Of a DNA stretch of 64,000 nt, positions 19,007-28,692 are shown piece by piece. Source of the DNA: Gracilibacillus suaedae (GTDB lineage Bacteria; Bacillota; Bacilli; Bacillales; Amphibacillaceae); the NCBI RefSeq assembly GCF_017599345.1, contig NZ_JAGFVL010000021.1, positions 1 through 64,000 on the forward strand, in the 5' to 3' direction. Below the pieces are notes generated by a model. It was not told the DNA's origin, did not search any database, and saw nothing but the letters and a program-made list of their open reading frames with translations. How positions within the stretch are numbered: the first letter of the stretch is position 1; each line of letters opens with the position of its first letter. Made by a program: the position numbers and the translations under genes.

Positions 19007-19171
19007 ATGTGGAGCATTATTCCGATTATGTTGACCATCTTCATTTGCTATCGCCTGGTTATGCATAGTCTAGCAACATTTCATGATGGGAATAAAATAG
19101 GGGGGATAGCCATTTTATCAATCATTCCTTTTGTTATTTTCTTCACTATTTGCTATCAAGTATTCAAATAA
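19007..19171 (+). CDS. Small two-helix membrane protein, candidate germination receptor D protein
   Basis: A 54-residue open frame starting one base after the gerAC stop, with GTGAGGGA upstream. Two hydrophobic stretches (about 3-19 and 31-51) are separated by the polar turn ATFHDGNKIGG. Small two-helix D proteins next to gerA-type operons are known in Bacillus and modulate germination. Length, topology and position fit, so this is probably a fourth operon gene. Homology was not tested. Confidence 0.7.
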   Translation: MWSIIPIMLTIFICYRLVMHSLATFHDGNKIGGIAILSIIPFVIFFTICYQVFK

Positions 19172-19175
19172 TATA

Positions 19176-19249
19176 CGACCCCGAGAGGATTCGAACCTCC
19201 GACACCTTCTTTAGGAGAGAAGTGCTCTATCCTACTGAGCTACGGGGTC
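19176..19249 (-). tRNA. tRNA-Arg (anticodon CCT)
   Basis: A 74-nt cloverleaf on the minus strand: acceptor GACCCCG/CGGGGTC, D arm GTAGCTCAGTAGGATAGAGC, anticodon stem CTTCT/AGAAG with loop CTCCTAA (anticodon CCT, reads AGG), and T arm GAGGTTCGAATCCTC. CCA is not encoded. Confidence 0.96.
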
Positions 19250-19343
19250 ATGATATAAATACTTAATGAGATGATTAGGAGAGACACCACTTTATATCTT
19301 AATAAATCTTAAGGTAAATGGCAAGGCTCTCCTTCTTCACTGT

Positions 19344-20174
19344 TTATTTTTCAAACATTTCTCTGAGTTCCTTTGATCTTTTAGTAGTCTGCTCTAAGCA
19401 TGCAATGACTGCTTGTTGAAATTTATGTTGTGCCAAAGTTTGAAGCCCTGCTTCTGTCGTACCACCTGGGCTTGTAATTTTCTCACGCAATGTTGCAGGT
19501 GCATCATCTGTTGTAGCTAACATTTCTGCCACACCTTTAATTGTTTGTGCCATTAAAGGCTTCGCTGTTTCTTTATGCAATCCTTGTTCTTCGACAAACT
19601 GCTCCATTGCTTCCACCATGTAATAATAAAATGCAGGTGCACTGCCTGCTAAAGCAGTATAAGCATCCATTTGCTCTTCTTCTATTATTGTTGTCGTACC
19701 AATGGATGTCATAAGTTGCTTTATTAACCTGACAGTTAAAAAATTTGCATATCGTCCTGCAGTTATCGTTGTAGCAGATTGTCCAATCAATGCCGATGTA
19801 TTAGGCATAACACGAACAACTGCATTACGGAGACCTATTAGTTGCTCCATATATAGAGTAGAGATCCCAGCCAATAATGACACAACAATTTTACTTTCAC
19901 TTAGATACTCTTTTATTTCTGTAATGGCAGGTTGAATATCTTTCGGTTTCATCGCCAAAATAATGATATCACTTTGGCTAACCACGTCTTTTTTCGATTG
20001 TGAAGTTCGAATACCATATTTATTTTCTAATTCTGTTAAACGTTCATTATTGGAATGATTAGTCGCAATGATTCGATCAGCAGGGACTATTTGTTTAGCA
20101 GTCATCCCAGCGATAATCGCCTCTGCCATAGACCCCGCACCTAAAAAAGCTATTCGTTTCTCCCGTAAATTCAT
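19344..20174 (-). CDS. proC: Pyrroline-5-carboxylate reductase
   Basis: 276 residues. N-terminal Rossmann fold (IAFLGAGSMAEAII) and the C-terminal ProC signature (ALAGSAPAFYYYMVEAM; SPGGTTEAGL). It performs the last step of proline synthesis. The ATG at 20174 is preferred over GTG at 20177 by spacing from GGAGGG. It sits between two tRNA genes. Bacillus often carries several ProC paralogues; which one this is cannot be told. Confidence 0.95.
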   Translation of the reverse strand: MNLREKRIAFLGAGSMAEAIIAGMTAKQIVPADRIIATNHSNNERLTELENKYGIRTSQSKKDVVSQSDIIILAMKPKDIQPAITEIKEYLSESKIVVSLLAGISTLYMEQLIGLRNAVVRVMPNTSALIGQSATTITAGRYANFLTVRLIKQLMTSIGTTTIIEEEQMDAYTALAGSAPAFYYYMVEAMEQFVEEQGLHKETAKPLMAQTIKGVAEMLATTDDAPATLREKITSPGGTTEAGLQTLAQHKFQQAVIACLEQTTKRSKELREMFEK

Positions 20175-20264
20175 CACAAGCCCTCCATCATATGTATACT
20201 TCTTCTCCTATTATAAATGATAATAAGAAGAGGGCAACAATAAAAATAGATAATAAAAAGTTTG

Positions 20265-20453
20265 TTGAGCGGACATTCAGTGCGTTATTATGTGAAATAA
20301 CTGCTCATTTTCGATGTTGGCGGACATTTAATCCTTTATTTGGCTTCTTTCGGTGAAAATTAGCGCTATTTTCTATGAATAGCGGAATAGATGTCCGAGT
20401 ATAACCTAAAAAGCACGTTTTTGTCGCAAATAGCGGAACAAATGTCCGCGCAC
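20265..20453 (+). repeat. Four-block GCGGACAT repeat, copy 1
   Basis: About 190 bases: GCGGACATTCAGTGCGTTAT, then GGCGGACATTTAATCCTTTA, then AATAGCGGAATAGATGTCCG, then CAAATAGCGGAACAAATGTC, separated by 30-45 bases. The first two blocks are complementary to the last two, so the whole folds as an imperfect long hairpin. Further copies are at 50068-50252 (inverted) and 61783-61964. The rest of 20178-20520 shows no gene. Confidence 0.85.
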
Positions 20454-20520
20454 AAAAAAATCGCTATCCTATGATAACGATTCTCGTACATATATAATCT
20501 CCAATTTTGTGTTCAATTAA

Positions 20521-20613
20521 TGGCGGAGGAGGAGGGATTCGAACCCCCGCGGGCCGTGAAGCCCCTGGCGGTTTTCAAGACCGCTCCCTTCAGCCGGACT
20601 TGGGTACTCCTCC
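20521..20613 (-). tRNA. tRNA-Ser (anticodon TGA)
   Basis: A 93-nt class II tRNA on the minus strand. Acceptor GGAGGAG/CTCCTCC; anticodon stem GCGGT/ACCGC with loop CTTGAAA (anticodon TGA); a long variable arm; T arm GGGGGTTCGAATCCC. The 3' CCA is encoded. It lies about 100 bases downstream of serS on the same strand, as in B. subtilis, linking the synthetase with its substrate. Confidence 0.97.
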
Positions 20614-20669
20614 GTATTTGCTGACGACAAGTAATAATATAGCATATTCCCAAAATAGAGTCAATAGTT

Positions 20670-20707
20670 TTTTAACGTCTATCCTAAAAAATTTAGAATA
20701 GACGTTA
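20670..20707 (-). terminator. Hairpin between serS and tRNA-Ser
   Basis: A TTAACGTCTAT / ATAGACGTTAA stem just after the serS stop. There is no T run on either side, so it may be a weak terminator or a processing/stability structure allowing cotranscription of tRNA-Ser. Confidence 0.5.
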
Positions 20708-20712
20708 AGATC

Positions 20713-21987
20713 TTATTTAATTACTGTTTTCCCACCCATATATGGCACCAATACATCCGGTACTTCTACAGTGCCATCTTCTTGCTGATAATTTTCAATG
20801 ATGGCAGAAACGGTACGACCTACTGCTAAACCTGATCCGTTTAACGTATGAACGAATTCCGGCTTTCCTTTCTCTTCACGGCGAAATCTGATCCCAGCAC
20901 GTCTTGCTTGAAAATCTTCAAAATTAGAACAAGAAGAGATTTCACGGTACGTATCATTACTTGGCATCCAGACTTCGATATCGTACTTTTTAGCAGCAGT
21001 AAATCCTAAATCAGCCGTACACATACTCATCACACGGTAAGGTAACTTCAACAGTTGCAATACTTTTTCTGCATGCCCAGTTAATTCTTCTAAGACAGTA
21101 TAAGAATCTTCTGGTTTTACGATTTGTACTAGTTCCACTTTATTAAATTGATGTTGACGAATTAATCCTCTGGTGTCCCTTCCAGCTGATCCTGCTTCAG
21201 AACGAAAATTACTACTAAATGCCGTGAATTTTTTGGGTAATTCCTCCGCTTTTAAAATTTCTTCGCGATGATAATTAGTTACAGGGACCTCTGCAGTTGG
21301 AATTAAGAAATAGTCCCAACCATCTACTTTAAAAGCATCTTCTTCAAATTTAGGTAATTGACCTGTACCAGTCATGCTTGCACGATTTACCATATGTGGT
21401 GGTAATATCTCTTGGTATCCATGCTCATCTGCATGTAAATCCATCATAAAGTTGATTAGTGCACGTTCTAAGCGGGCACCTAAGCCTTTATAAAAGACAA
21501 AACGGCTTCCTGTCACTTTAGCAGCTCTTTCAAAGTCTAATATATCTAATTCTGTCGCTAAGTCCCAATGCGGTTTTTCTTCAAAATCAAAACTTGGTAC
21601 CTCCCCCCATTTACGTACTTCTACATTGTCATCTTCCGACTCTCCAACAGGAGTAGATTCATGTGGGATATTGGGAATAGATAACATCAATAATTCAAGT
21701 TCTTCTTCTACTTGTCGAAGTTCTTGATCAATTGTTTTGATTCGATCTCCCACTTCACGCATTTCTGTAATCATATCATCTGCATTTTTCTTTTCTTTTT
21801 TCAATAAAGAGATTTGCTTGGATACTTCATTTCGTTTTGCCTTTAATTGTTCCGTTTCAGCGATGAGGTCTCTTCTTTTTTCATCTAAATCCCCGAAACG
21901 ATCCAAATCTGTTAAATCTTCCCCTCTGTGTGCTAATTTCTCTTTCACTTCAGCAAAATTCTTACGCAACATTTTCATGTCTAACAT
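20713..21987 (-). CDS. serS: Seryl-tRNA synthetase
   Basis: 424 residues: N-terminal coiled-coil arm (about 30-100) that grips the tRNA-Ser long variable arm, then a class II catalytic core with motif 2 ([17 protein letters not shown]) and motif 3 ([14 protein letters not shown]). It charges tRNA-Ser, encoded just downstream. A Ser-specific T-box lies about 300 bases upstream, with a dispersed repeat in between. Confidence 0.98.
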   Translation of the reverse strand: MLDMKMLRKNFAEVKEKLAHRGEDLTDLDRFGDLDEKRRDLIAETEQLKAKRNEVSKQISLLKKEKKNADDMITEMREVGDRIKTIDQELRQVEEELELLMLSIPNIPHESTPVGESEDDNVEVRKWGEVPSFDFEEKPHWDLATELDILDFERAAKVTGSRFVFYKGLGARLERALINFMMDLHADEHGYQEILPPHMVNRASMTGTGQLPKFEEDAFKVDGWDYFLIPTAEVPVTNYHREEILKAEELPKKFTAFSSNFRSEAGSAGRDTRGLIRQHQFNKVELVQIVKPEDSYTVLEELTGHAEKVLQLLKLPYRVMSMCTADLGFTAAKKYDIEVWMPSNDTYREISSCSNFEDFQARRAGIRFRREEKGKPEFVHTLNGSGLAVGRTVSAIIENYQQEDGTVEVPDVLVPYMGGKTVIK

Positions 21988-22080
21988 AACTATTACCTCC
22001 TAAAGATTTTTTATTTAACATTCATTTACATATAATACAAAGTATCATGCATTGATTTGCTTTCCTCCATTCTCTTAGAG

Positions 22081-22230
22081 TTGAAAGTGAATCCATCGCT
22101 TCGGAAAAATACTCGCTTTCCGTGGGCATGGCTTCAGCTAACTTTTACTGAAGTGGAACCCACGAAAAGTGCAGTATTCTGCGGGGAGCAAAACAACACT
22201 AATCAAAATTCAGAATGAGAGAAAGCACAC
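22081..22230 (+). repeat. GTGGGCACGG-type palindromic repeat inside the serS leader
   Basis: It shares CGCTTTCCGTGGGCATGG, CTTCAGCTAACTTTTAC and GCAGTATTCTGC with copies at 25.7, 28.3 and 41.8 kb. It lies between the T-box terminator (22.29 kb) and the serS start (21987), so it is transcribed as part of the serS 5' leader after antitermination. Confidence 0.8.
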
Positions 22231-22293
22231 GCTAAAGCTTTACTAGTTCGGGAGTTTCTACCTATCCATTCGTCTTGGAAACAGCTTTTGAAT

Positions 22294-22530
22294 ATAAAAA
22301 ACTCCCGCCCCATACTGTTAGTAGGGACGAGAGTTTACCCGCGATACCACCCTGATTGGAGAATAGACTTCTCCCGGCTTCTTTCAAAATAACGGCTTCT
22401 CGCCGAGCACATGTACTATTATTTCCATGTACCACTCTAGGATGGATTCGCCTATCTTTTATACCGATTTGCACCAACCATCGGCTCTCTTATATAAAAA
22501 CAATAAGCTACTAATTCCTGTCATTGCTTT
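22294..22530 (-). promoter_or_regulatory. T-box riboswitch controlling serS
   Basis: On the minus strand: Stem I with the GCGAATCCATCC specifier region (TCC, a serine codon), the T-box AGGGTGGTATCGCGG (around 22353-22339, containing the TGG that pairs with uncharged tRNA NCCA), and a terminator ACTCTCGTCCC / GGGGCGGGAGT followed by TTTTTT (about 22338-22295). Uncharged tRNA-Ser stabilises the antiterminator and turns serS on. Confidence 0.95.
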
Positions 22531-22560
22531 TTTCCTATTTGCTTGTGAACACTTTTTATT

Positions 22561-22589
22561 ATTATATTATTTTTCCACCATTTTGACAA
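22561..22589 (-). promoter_or_regulatory. serS promoter
   Basis: On the minus strand TTGTCA (22589-22584) and TATAAT (22566-22561) have a 17-base spacer. The -35 lies within the 3' end of pdxT and the spacer contains its stop codon. Confidence 0.75.
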
Positions 22590-23136
22590 AGTATTCTGTT
22601 AAACGATGGTCATCGGTTAATTCTGGATGAAATGCACTGCATAAATAATGATCTTGCTTTGCTGCAATGATTTTATCCTGATAAGTGGCTAAGACTTCTA
22701 CTTCTGATCCAACCTCTATAATATATGGAGCACGGATAAAAACCGCTTCAAAATGATCTGCAACACCTTTTATATCTACTTCTGCTTCAAAAGATTCACG
22801 CTGTCTGCCAAAAGCATTGCGTTCCACCTTCATGTCCATTAGTGATAAATGTGCATCATCTTGTCCAGCAATATCATTTGCTAACAAGATAAGCCCTGCA
22901 CAAGTACCAAAAATCGGATTCCCTTGTTTACCAAAGTCAACTAATGCCTCAAAAAAGTCATATTTATCGATGAGTCGACGCATTGTTGTACTCTCACCGC
23001 CAGGTATAATTAATCCGTCTATATCAGCTAATTGTTCTTTATACTTAATAATGATCCCTTCAGCCCCAGCTGCTTCAACGGAACGAATATGTTCACGAAT
23101 CGCACCTTGTAAGCCTAATACTCCGATTTTCACCAT
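22567..23136 (-). CDS. pdxT: Pyridoxal 5'-phosphate synthase glutaminase subunit
   Basis: 189 residues; a class I glutamine amidotransferase with nucleophile C79 (GTCAGL) and H170/E172 (FHPEL). It supplies ammonia to PdxS for PLP synthesis. It follows pdxS by about 20 bases in the same operon. PDX-type synthesis is the usual vitamin B6 route of Bacilli. Confidence 0.97.
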   Translation of the reverse strand: MVKIGVLGLQGAIREHIRSVEAAGAEGIIIKYKEQLADIDGLIIPGGESTTMRRLIDKYDFFEALVDFGKQGNPIFGTCAGLILLANDIAGQDDAHLSLMDMKVERNAFGRQRESFEAEVDIKGVADHFEAVFIRAPYIIEVGSEVEVLATYQDKIIAAKQDHYLCSAFHPELTDDHRLTEYFVKMVEK

Positions 23137-23156
23137 TACTTTTTACTCCTCACTAC

Positions 23157-24041
23157 TTACCAACCACGATCTTGCATACGCTCTTCTGGAGCAATTGTAC
23201 TAATTTCTAAACCTTTCATCGCTGTACCAATGCCTTTGGATACTTTTGCAATTAAGTCGTAGTCTTCATAATGTGTTGTTGCTTCAACAATCGCTCTTGC
23301 AAAATTAGCAGGATTATCTGATTTAAAGATACCTGAACCAACAAATACTCCATCTGCACCTAGTTGCATCATCAGGGCAGCATCCGCTGGAGTTGCTACA
23401 CCACCCGCAGCAAAGTTTACAACAGGTAAACGACCATTTTCTTTAATCTCAAGAAGTACTTCGTATGGAGCACCTAATTCTTTGGCATATGTCATGACTT
23501 CATCTTCATTCATATTAACCAGCTTACGAACTTGTGCATTTACTTCACGAATGTGGCGAACTGCTTCGACAATGTTACCAGTACCTGGTTCACCTTTTGT
23601 ACGTAACATGGACGTACCTTCACCGATACGGCGAGCTGCTTCACCTAAGTTACGGCAACCACATACAAATGGTACAGTGTAATCTCTTTTATTTAAGTGA
23701 TACACTTCATCTGCTGGTGTTAATACTTCACTCTCATCGATATAATCTACACCCATCGCTTCCAGTACACGAGCTTCTACAATATGACCGATACGGGCTT
23801 TAGCCATAACCGGAATAGAAACAGCATTCATCACTTCTTCTACAATCGTAGGATCTGCCATACGAGCTACTCCACCTGCTGCACGAATATCAGATGGTAC
23901 TCGTTCTAATGCCATAACTGCTACAGCACCAGCTTCTTCAGCGATTTTTGCTTGTTCTGCATTGACAACGTCCATAATAACGCCGCCTTTTTGCATTTCT
24001 GCCATACCTCTTTTTACTCTATCTGTACCTATTTTAGACAT
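23157..24041 (-). CDS. pdxS: Pyridoxal 5'-phosphate synthase lyase subunit
   Basis: 294 residues, (beta/alpha)8 barrel. The Schiff-base residue K81 is in VMAKARIGH, and D24 is in [10 protein letters not shown]. It builds PLP from ribose 5-phosphate, glyceraldehyde 3-phosphate and ammonia from PdxT. The start at 24041 has AGGAGG upstream. Confidence 0.98.
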   Translation of the reverse strand: MSKIGTDRVKRGMAEMQKGGVIMDVVNAEQAKIAEEAGAVAVMALERVPSDIRAAGGVARMADPTIVEEVMNAVSIPVMAKARIGHIVEARVLEAMGVDYIDESEVLTPADEVYHLNKRDYTVPFVCGCRNLGEAARRIGEGTSMLRTKGEPGTGNIVEAVRHIREVNAQVRKLVNMNEDEVMTYAKELGAPYEVLLEIKENGRLPVVNFAAGGVATPADAALMMQLGADGVFVGSGIFKSDNPANFARAIVEATTHYEDYDLIAKVSKGIGTAMKGLEISTIAPEERMQDRGW

Positions 24042-24096
24042 TCTTATGTTCCTCCTAAAATTATGAACTATAAAACGATCTATTTCATTCTCTTAC

Positions 24097-24126
24097 ATTA
24101 TATAACAAAAAATGCACAAATGCCAA
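24097..24126 (-). promoter_or_regulatory. pdxST promoter
   Basis: On the minus strand TTGGCA (24126-24121) and TATAAT (24102-24097) have an 18-base spacer, between the dacA stop and the pdxS start. Confidence 0.7.
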
Positions 24127-24146
24127 CTGCTGTAATCGGAATTAAA

Positions 24147-25493
24147 TTAACTGAATAAACCTTTAAAGAAATCTACCACTGTTGTAAAAACATTTGCAAA
24201 GAAGTCACCAATTGCACCTAAAGCTAGCATAAACCAGTTTTGTTTTTCAACTGCTTCAGTTGTCACTAGATCTACACGTTGATCAGCTGTATCTCCACCA
24301 ATATAACCGTAATCTACATCACCATTATACTGAAGAACTGCTTCTCCTATTTTTTCACCCGCTTCAAGAGGGGCTTCTAATGCTCCGTCTTCTGTTAATT
24401 TATCTTCATCGATCTCGTATCGTATATCATATAATTCTTCTTCACCAGCTTTGATCATCGTTTCAAACGCTGCTGCTGTTTCAATATCTACTTCTTTTTC
24501 TTTTCCTTTTGAAACAGGCAGTTTAGATTCTTCTTTTAATTGATAATTAGTTGGAAATAGTTCTACTGTTTCAAATTGGGAGAATCCATATTCCATTAAT
24601 TTTTTCGTTTCAACAAAACGTTCGCCTTCACTACTCGTTTTCATCACTACTGTAATAATGCGACGATCTCCTTGTTGGGCTGTCCCTGTAAAACAATGTC
24701 CTGCAGCATCTGTATGACCTGTTTTCAAGCCGTCTACACCTTCATATGAATATTGAGAAAAGTTATCATTATTCCAGTCAGGCAACATCCAATTCCAATT
24801 TTCTAACACTCTTCCATCTAATTCAGTCGTTGTCATACTGGAATAATCTAAAGCCTCAGGATAATCATTAATAAGATGATAGGCTAACAGTGCTGAAGAA
24901 CGTGCTGATAACAGGTTATCTTCATTTGATTCAGTTCCCTCTGGGTGGTAATCACCCAAATCAGAATTTGATAAACCGGTAGAATTAACAAATTTATATT
25001 CTGGTAAGCCCATTTCTTCTGCTTTTTCATTCATCATTTTTACAAATTCGCCTTCTGAACCTGCTACTAACTCTGATAGTGCAACCGTTGTACCATTATC
25101 AGAGTAAATTGCCATTGCTTCATATAATTCACGGACTGTATAGTTTTTATCCTGAATTAAACCAATCCCCGAAAAATTATTACTGGGGGATGCTAACCAA
25201 TAAGCGTAATCACTAATTTGAGTAGTTGTATCCCAGCTGATTTGACCTTCATTAATGGCTTCTAGCACCAAATATTCCGTCATCATTTTCGTCATACTAG
25301 CTGGAGGCAATTTTAAATCAGATTGTTTCTCATATAAAACTTTCCCTGTGTTAGCATCGACAATGATAGCAGATTCTGCGTTGACATCTATAGTTTCTGC
25401 AGCTTGTACTTGTAAGTTATTCATAGAAAACGTAGTGATCATTAATAATGCAACCACTACCAAAATACTTATCTTTTTCATTACATCTTTCAA
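24147..25493 (-). CDS. dacA: D-alanyl-D-alanine carboxypeptidase DacA (PBP5)
   Basis: 448 residues. Signal peptide about 1-32 (cleavage near VQAA), active-site S66-x-x-K69 (PPASMTKM), an SDNGTT motif and KTG (GLKTGHTDAAG). The C-terminus is a short amphipathic membrane helix rich in F and V. It trims the pentapeptide side chain of peptidoglycan. The start is TTG at 25493, chosen because GGAGGT lies at ideal spacing; an ATG at 25481 is too far from it. Confidence 0.95.
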   Translation of the reverse strand: MKDVMKKISILVVVALLMITTFSMNNLQVQAAETIDVNAESAIIVDANTGKVLYEKQSDLKLPPASMTKMMTEYLVLEAINEGQISWDTTTQISDYAYWLASPSNNFSGIGLIQDKNYTVRELYEAMAIYSDNGTTVALSELVAGSEGEFVKMMNEKAEEMGLPEYKFVNSTGLSNSDLGDYHPEGTESNEDNLLSARSSALLAYHLINDYPEALDYSSMTTTELDGRVLENWNWMLPDWNNDNFSQYSYEGVDGLKTGHTDAAGHCFTGTAQQGDRRIITVVMKTSSEGERFVETKKLMEYGFSQFETVELFPTNYQLKEESKLPVSKGKEKEVDIETAAAFETMIKAGEEELYDIRYEIDEDKLTEDGALEAPLEAGEKIGEAVLQYNGDVDYGYIGGDTADQRVDLVTTEAVEKQNWFMLALGAIGDFFANVFTTVVDFFKGLFS

Positions 25494-25580
25494 TTTTCCT
25501 ACCTCCGACTATTTTTTTGCACGACATAATTTTATCACAACTACTTCAATTAGAAAATAACGCTTTATGACTATCATTAA

Positions 25581-25606
25581 GAAAAACTGAGCAAACCGCT
25601 CAGTCC
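25581..25606 (-). terminator. Intrinsic terminator upstream of dacA
   Basis: On the minus strand ACTGAGC...GCTCAGT is followed by TTTTTCTT and preceded by TGATAAGG. It resembles, over about 80 bases, the terminator region at 3546-3630. It ends transcription coming from the guaB side. Confidence 0.8.
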
Positions 25607-25680
25607 TTATCATTACATACTGATTAGATCTGCGATTTCTCTAGTAACCATTATGAAATATATCGACTGTTTGACTACCA

Positions 25681-25805
25681 CTCCGGCTGCCCACTTCCCT
25701 TTCCATGGGGTTTGCCCTTCAGCTAACTTTTTCGAGCAAAAACCGCTCGAAAAAGTGGATCTTCAGGCCAAACAATTCCCACAGGAGTGGAAGTGGGCGG
25801 CCTCC
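25681..25805 (+). repeat. GTGGGCACGG-type repeat, copy in guaB-dacA gap
   Basis: CACTTCCCTTTCCATGGGG, CTTCAGCTAACTTTTTCGAGC, then GCTCGAAAAAGTGGATCTTC and CCCACAGGAGTGGAAGTGGG. The two halves are complementary, forming an imperfect palindrome about 120 bases long. Confidence 0.8.
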
Positions 25806-26154
25806 GCTTTATCCATGTGCTACAACATTTGTCAGACCAGGTAACTTGGGTTATTATCCCTGTGAAAGGGTAAGGTATGGCATAGGAAATCACTAATAAG
25901 GGTTATAAAACCAATATGCTTTTTCTGTTATTCGTTGTAGGAAAAAGTATAGCGAAGGCCGGCCGTTTTGACTCGAGCCTACTGAAAACCCCCACTAATT
26001 TTTAAATATTGAAAATGTAATCCAAAATTTTAATAGAAATAACATGAAAAAGTGGGGAATACTCCCTTTTAAATATGCATCTTTAGCCATCAAAGTGGGA
26101 GACATAATTTCCATAATATGTTTTTTAGTAGCTCTTTCGACTCCTTTAGCGTTA

Positions 26155-26262
26155 GCATGATCTGAAGATCCACTTTTGCAGGAGTACTCCTGCAAAAGTT
26201 AGCTTGAAGAGCATGCCCCTTGGAAAGCGAAACAGTCAGCCATAGCGGTTGACTTGCACTAG
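26155..26262 (-). repeat. GTGGGCACGG-type repeat, inverted copy in guaB-dacA gap
   Basis: Read on the minus strand: TTTCGCTTTCCAAGGGGCAT, then CTTCAAGCTAACTTTTGC, a GCAGGAGTACTCCTGC palindrome, then AAAAGTGGATCTTCAG. It is opposite in orientation to the copy at 25681-25805. Confidence 0.75.
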
Positions 26263-26405
26263 CTAGCTTTCAATATGGTAACCCCATCTGTATAGCTATT
26301 CTTGCTTCTTAAAATATATGTTTTAAATCACCTTTTACTATACATACTTGCTTACAAAAGTTGTGATATCAATGGTTATATGCTTTCTTTCCTCGGTCAG
26401 ATAAA

Positions 26406-26434
26406 GAAAACTTGGGTAACCCCAAGTTTTTCTC
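26406..26434 (-). terminator. guaB terminator
   Basis: On the minus strand AAACTTGGG / CCCAAGTTT is followed by TCTTTAT, about 25 bases beyond the guaB stop, again preceded by TAATAAGGA. Confidence 0.8.
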
Positions 26435-26457
26435 CATCCTTATTACTATATGGTGAA

Positions 26458-27942
<1,485 letters not shown>

Positions 27943-28021
27943 TTAGATTTTTTGGTTTTATTGTGAAATAATGGATGGGAAATGAAGCTCTCTATACTAG
28001 AGTTTCATCTATTTTTTGAGG

Positions 28022-28050
28022 GTTATATCCTTAACTATTGTTAATTACAA
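28022..28050 (-). promoter_or_regulatory. Probable guaB promoter
   Basis: On the minus strand TTGTAA (28050-28045) and TATAAC (28027-28022) have a 17-base spacer, leaving a leader of about 85 bases. Confidence 0.55.
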
Positions 28051-28292
28051 TACGATATGTTTCAGGGTTTTTCAACCTTTTTTTTTGGCTATTCCACCCA
28101 CTTAAAATCGCGATATGATCAAATCAATAATGTAAGAGGTTACAACTCGTAAATTTTTTTTACATTATTTATAGAAATAATACTAAGAACCAAAAACATA
28201 ACCCCATCCACATCTCTTCTAAGTCACATTAGATACATGCTGCGAAGTAATGAAATTTTCCGAGGCGAGGCTTTCCTCCATTCTTTCCATAA

Positions 28293-28440
28293 GGAGTGCT
28301 GGGATACCGCTCCGGCAGAATACTCCGCTTTCCGTGGGCTCGGCTTCAGCTAACTTTGCAAAGTGGATCTTCAGCTCTCACTGTCCCACAGGAGTCTCCG
28401 TATTCTGCCTACGCTAATTTTAGTGTTCTGGTTATGATAA
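28293..28440 (+). repeat. GTGGGCACGG-type repeat, copy upstream of guaB
   Basis: GGCAGAATACTCCGCTTTCC, GTGGGCTCGGCTTCAGCTA, a TTTGCAAAG hairpin tip, GTGGATCTTCAGCTC, then CCCACAGGAGTCTCCGTATT and CTGCC. It is the most regular copy, and the arms are complementary throughout. Confidence 0.85.
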
Positions 28441-28507
28441 GAACGGAACTTAAGGAACTCTATTCTTTGGATTTCCTGTCTATTTATCAGAACGCTACAC
28501 TAAGCTG

Positions 28508-28616
28508 CGGAAAAAATGCGAGACTCCTGTGGGAAAGGAACAGTCTGAAGACCCCGCGTGATGCACCTGCGTCTCCTTGTAAAGCTTCGAAGTAGGCTTC
28601 CTCGGTGCAAGGGAAC
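28508..28616 (-). repeat. Diverged inverted relative of the palindromic repeat
   Basis: GCGAGACTCCTGTGGGAAAG, CAGTCTGAAGACCCCGCG, then GTGCACC...CGGTGC-like ends. It has the CTCCTGTGGGA and CTGAAGA words of the family in opposite orientation but a different central part (CCCCGCG), closer to variants seen in other Bacilli. Confidence 0.55.
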
Positions 28617-28657
28617 AAAGATGTTTAAATATGGATTTTGTGCACTATATTTTTCAT

Positions 28658-28692
28658 AAAAAAACAGGCAACCGTTGTGGTCACCTGTTTAA
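28658..28692 (-). terminator. Terminator of the gyrA / HD-GYP-like unit
   Basis: On the minus strand AACAGGTGACC / GGTTGCCTGTT is followed by seven T. It overlaps the stop codon of the HD-GYP-like gene. Confidence 0.85.

Larger units (their letters stand above)
25607..26405. other. Gene-free repeat island between guaB and dacA
   Basis: About 800 bases. It holds two copies of the GTGGGCACGG-type repeat in opposite orientation (25681-25805 and 26155-26262) flanking about 350 bases of unassigned sequence that includes a GGCCGGCC palindrome near 25957. A 66-codon minus-strand frame (25995-26195) overlaps one repeat and has no recognisable homology or good ribosome-binding site; I do not call it a gene. 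Confidence 0.6.

Noticed and set aside
20265-20453. CRISPR array
   Set aside because: The GCGGACAT blocks are few, unequal and palindromic in pairs, with no uniform spacers and no cas genes nearby.
25995-26195. A 66-codon minus-strand frame in the guaB-dacA gap
   Set aside because: It overlaps a dispersed repeat, lacks a good ribosome-binding site and resembles no family; probably chance.
28296-28595. A 99-codon frame upstream of guaB
   Set aside because: It translates repeat DNA on the plus strand with cysteine/serine-rich low-information content.
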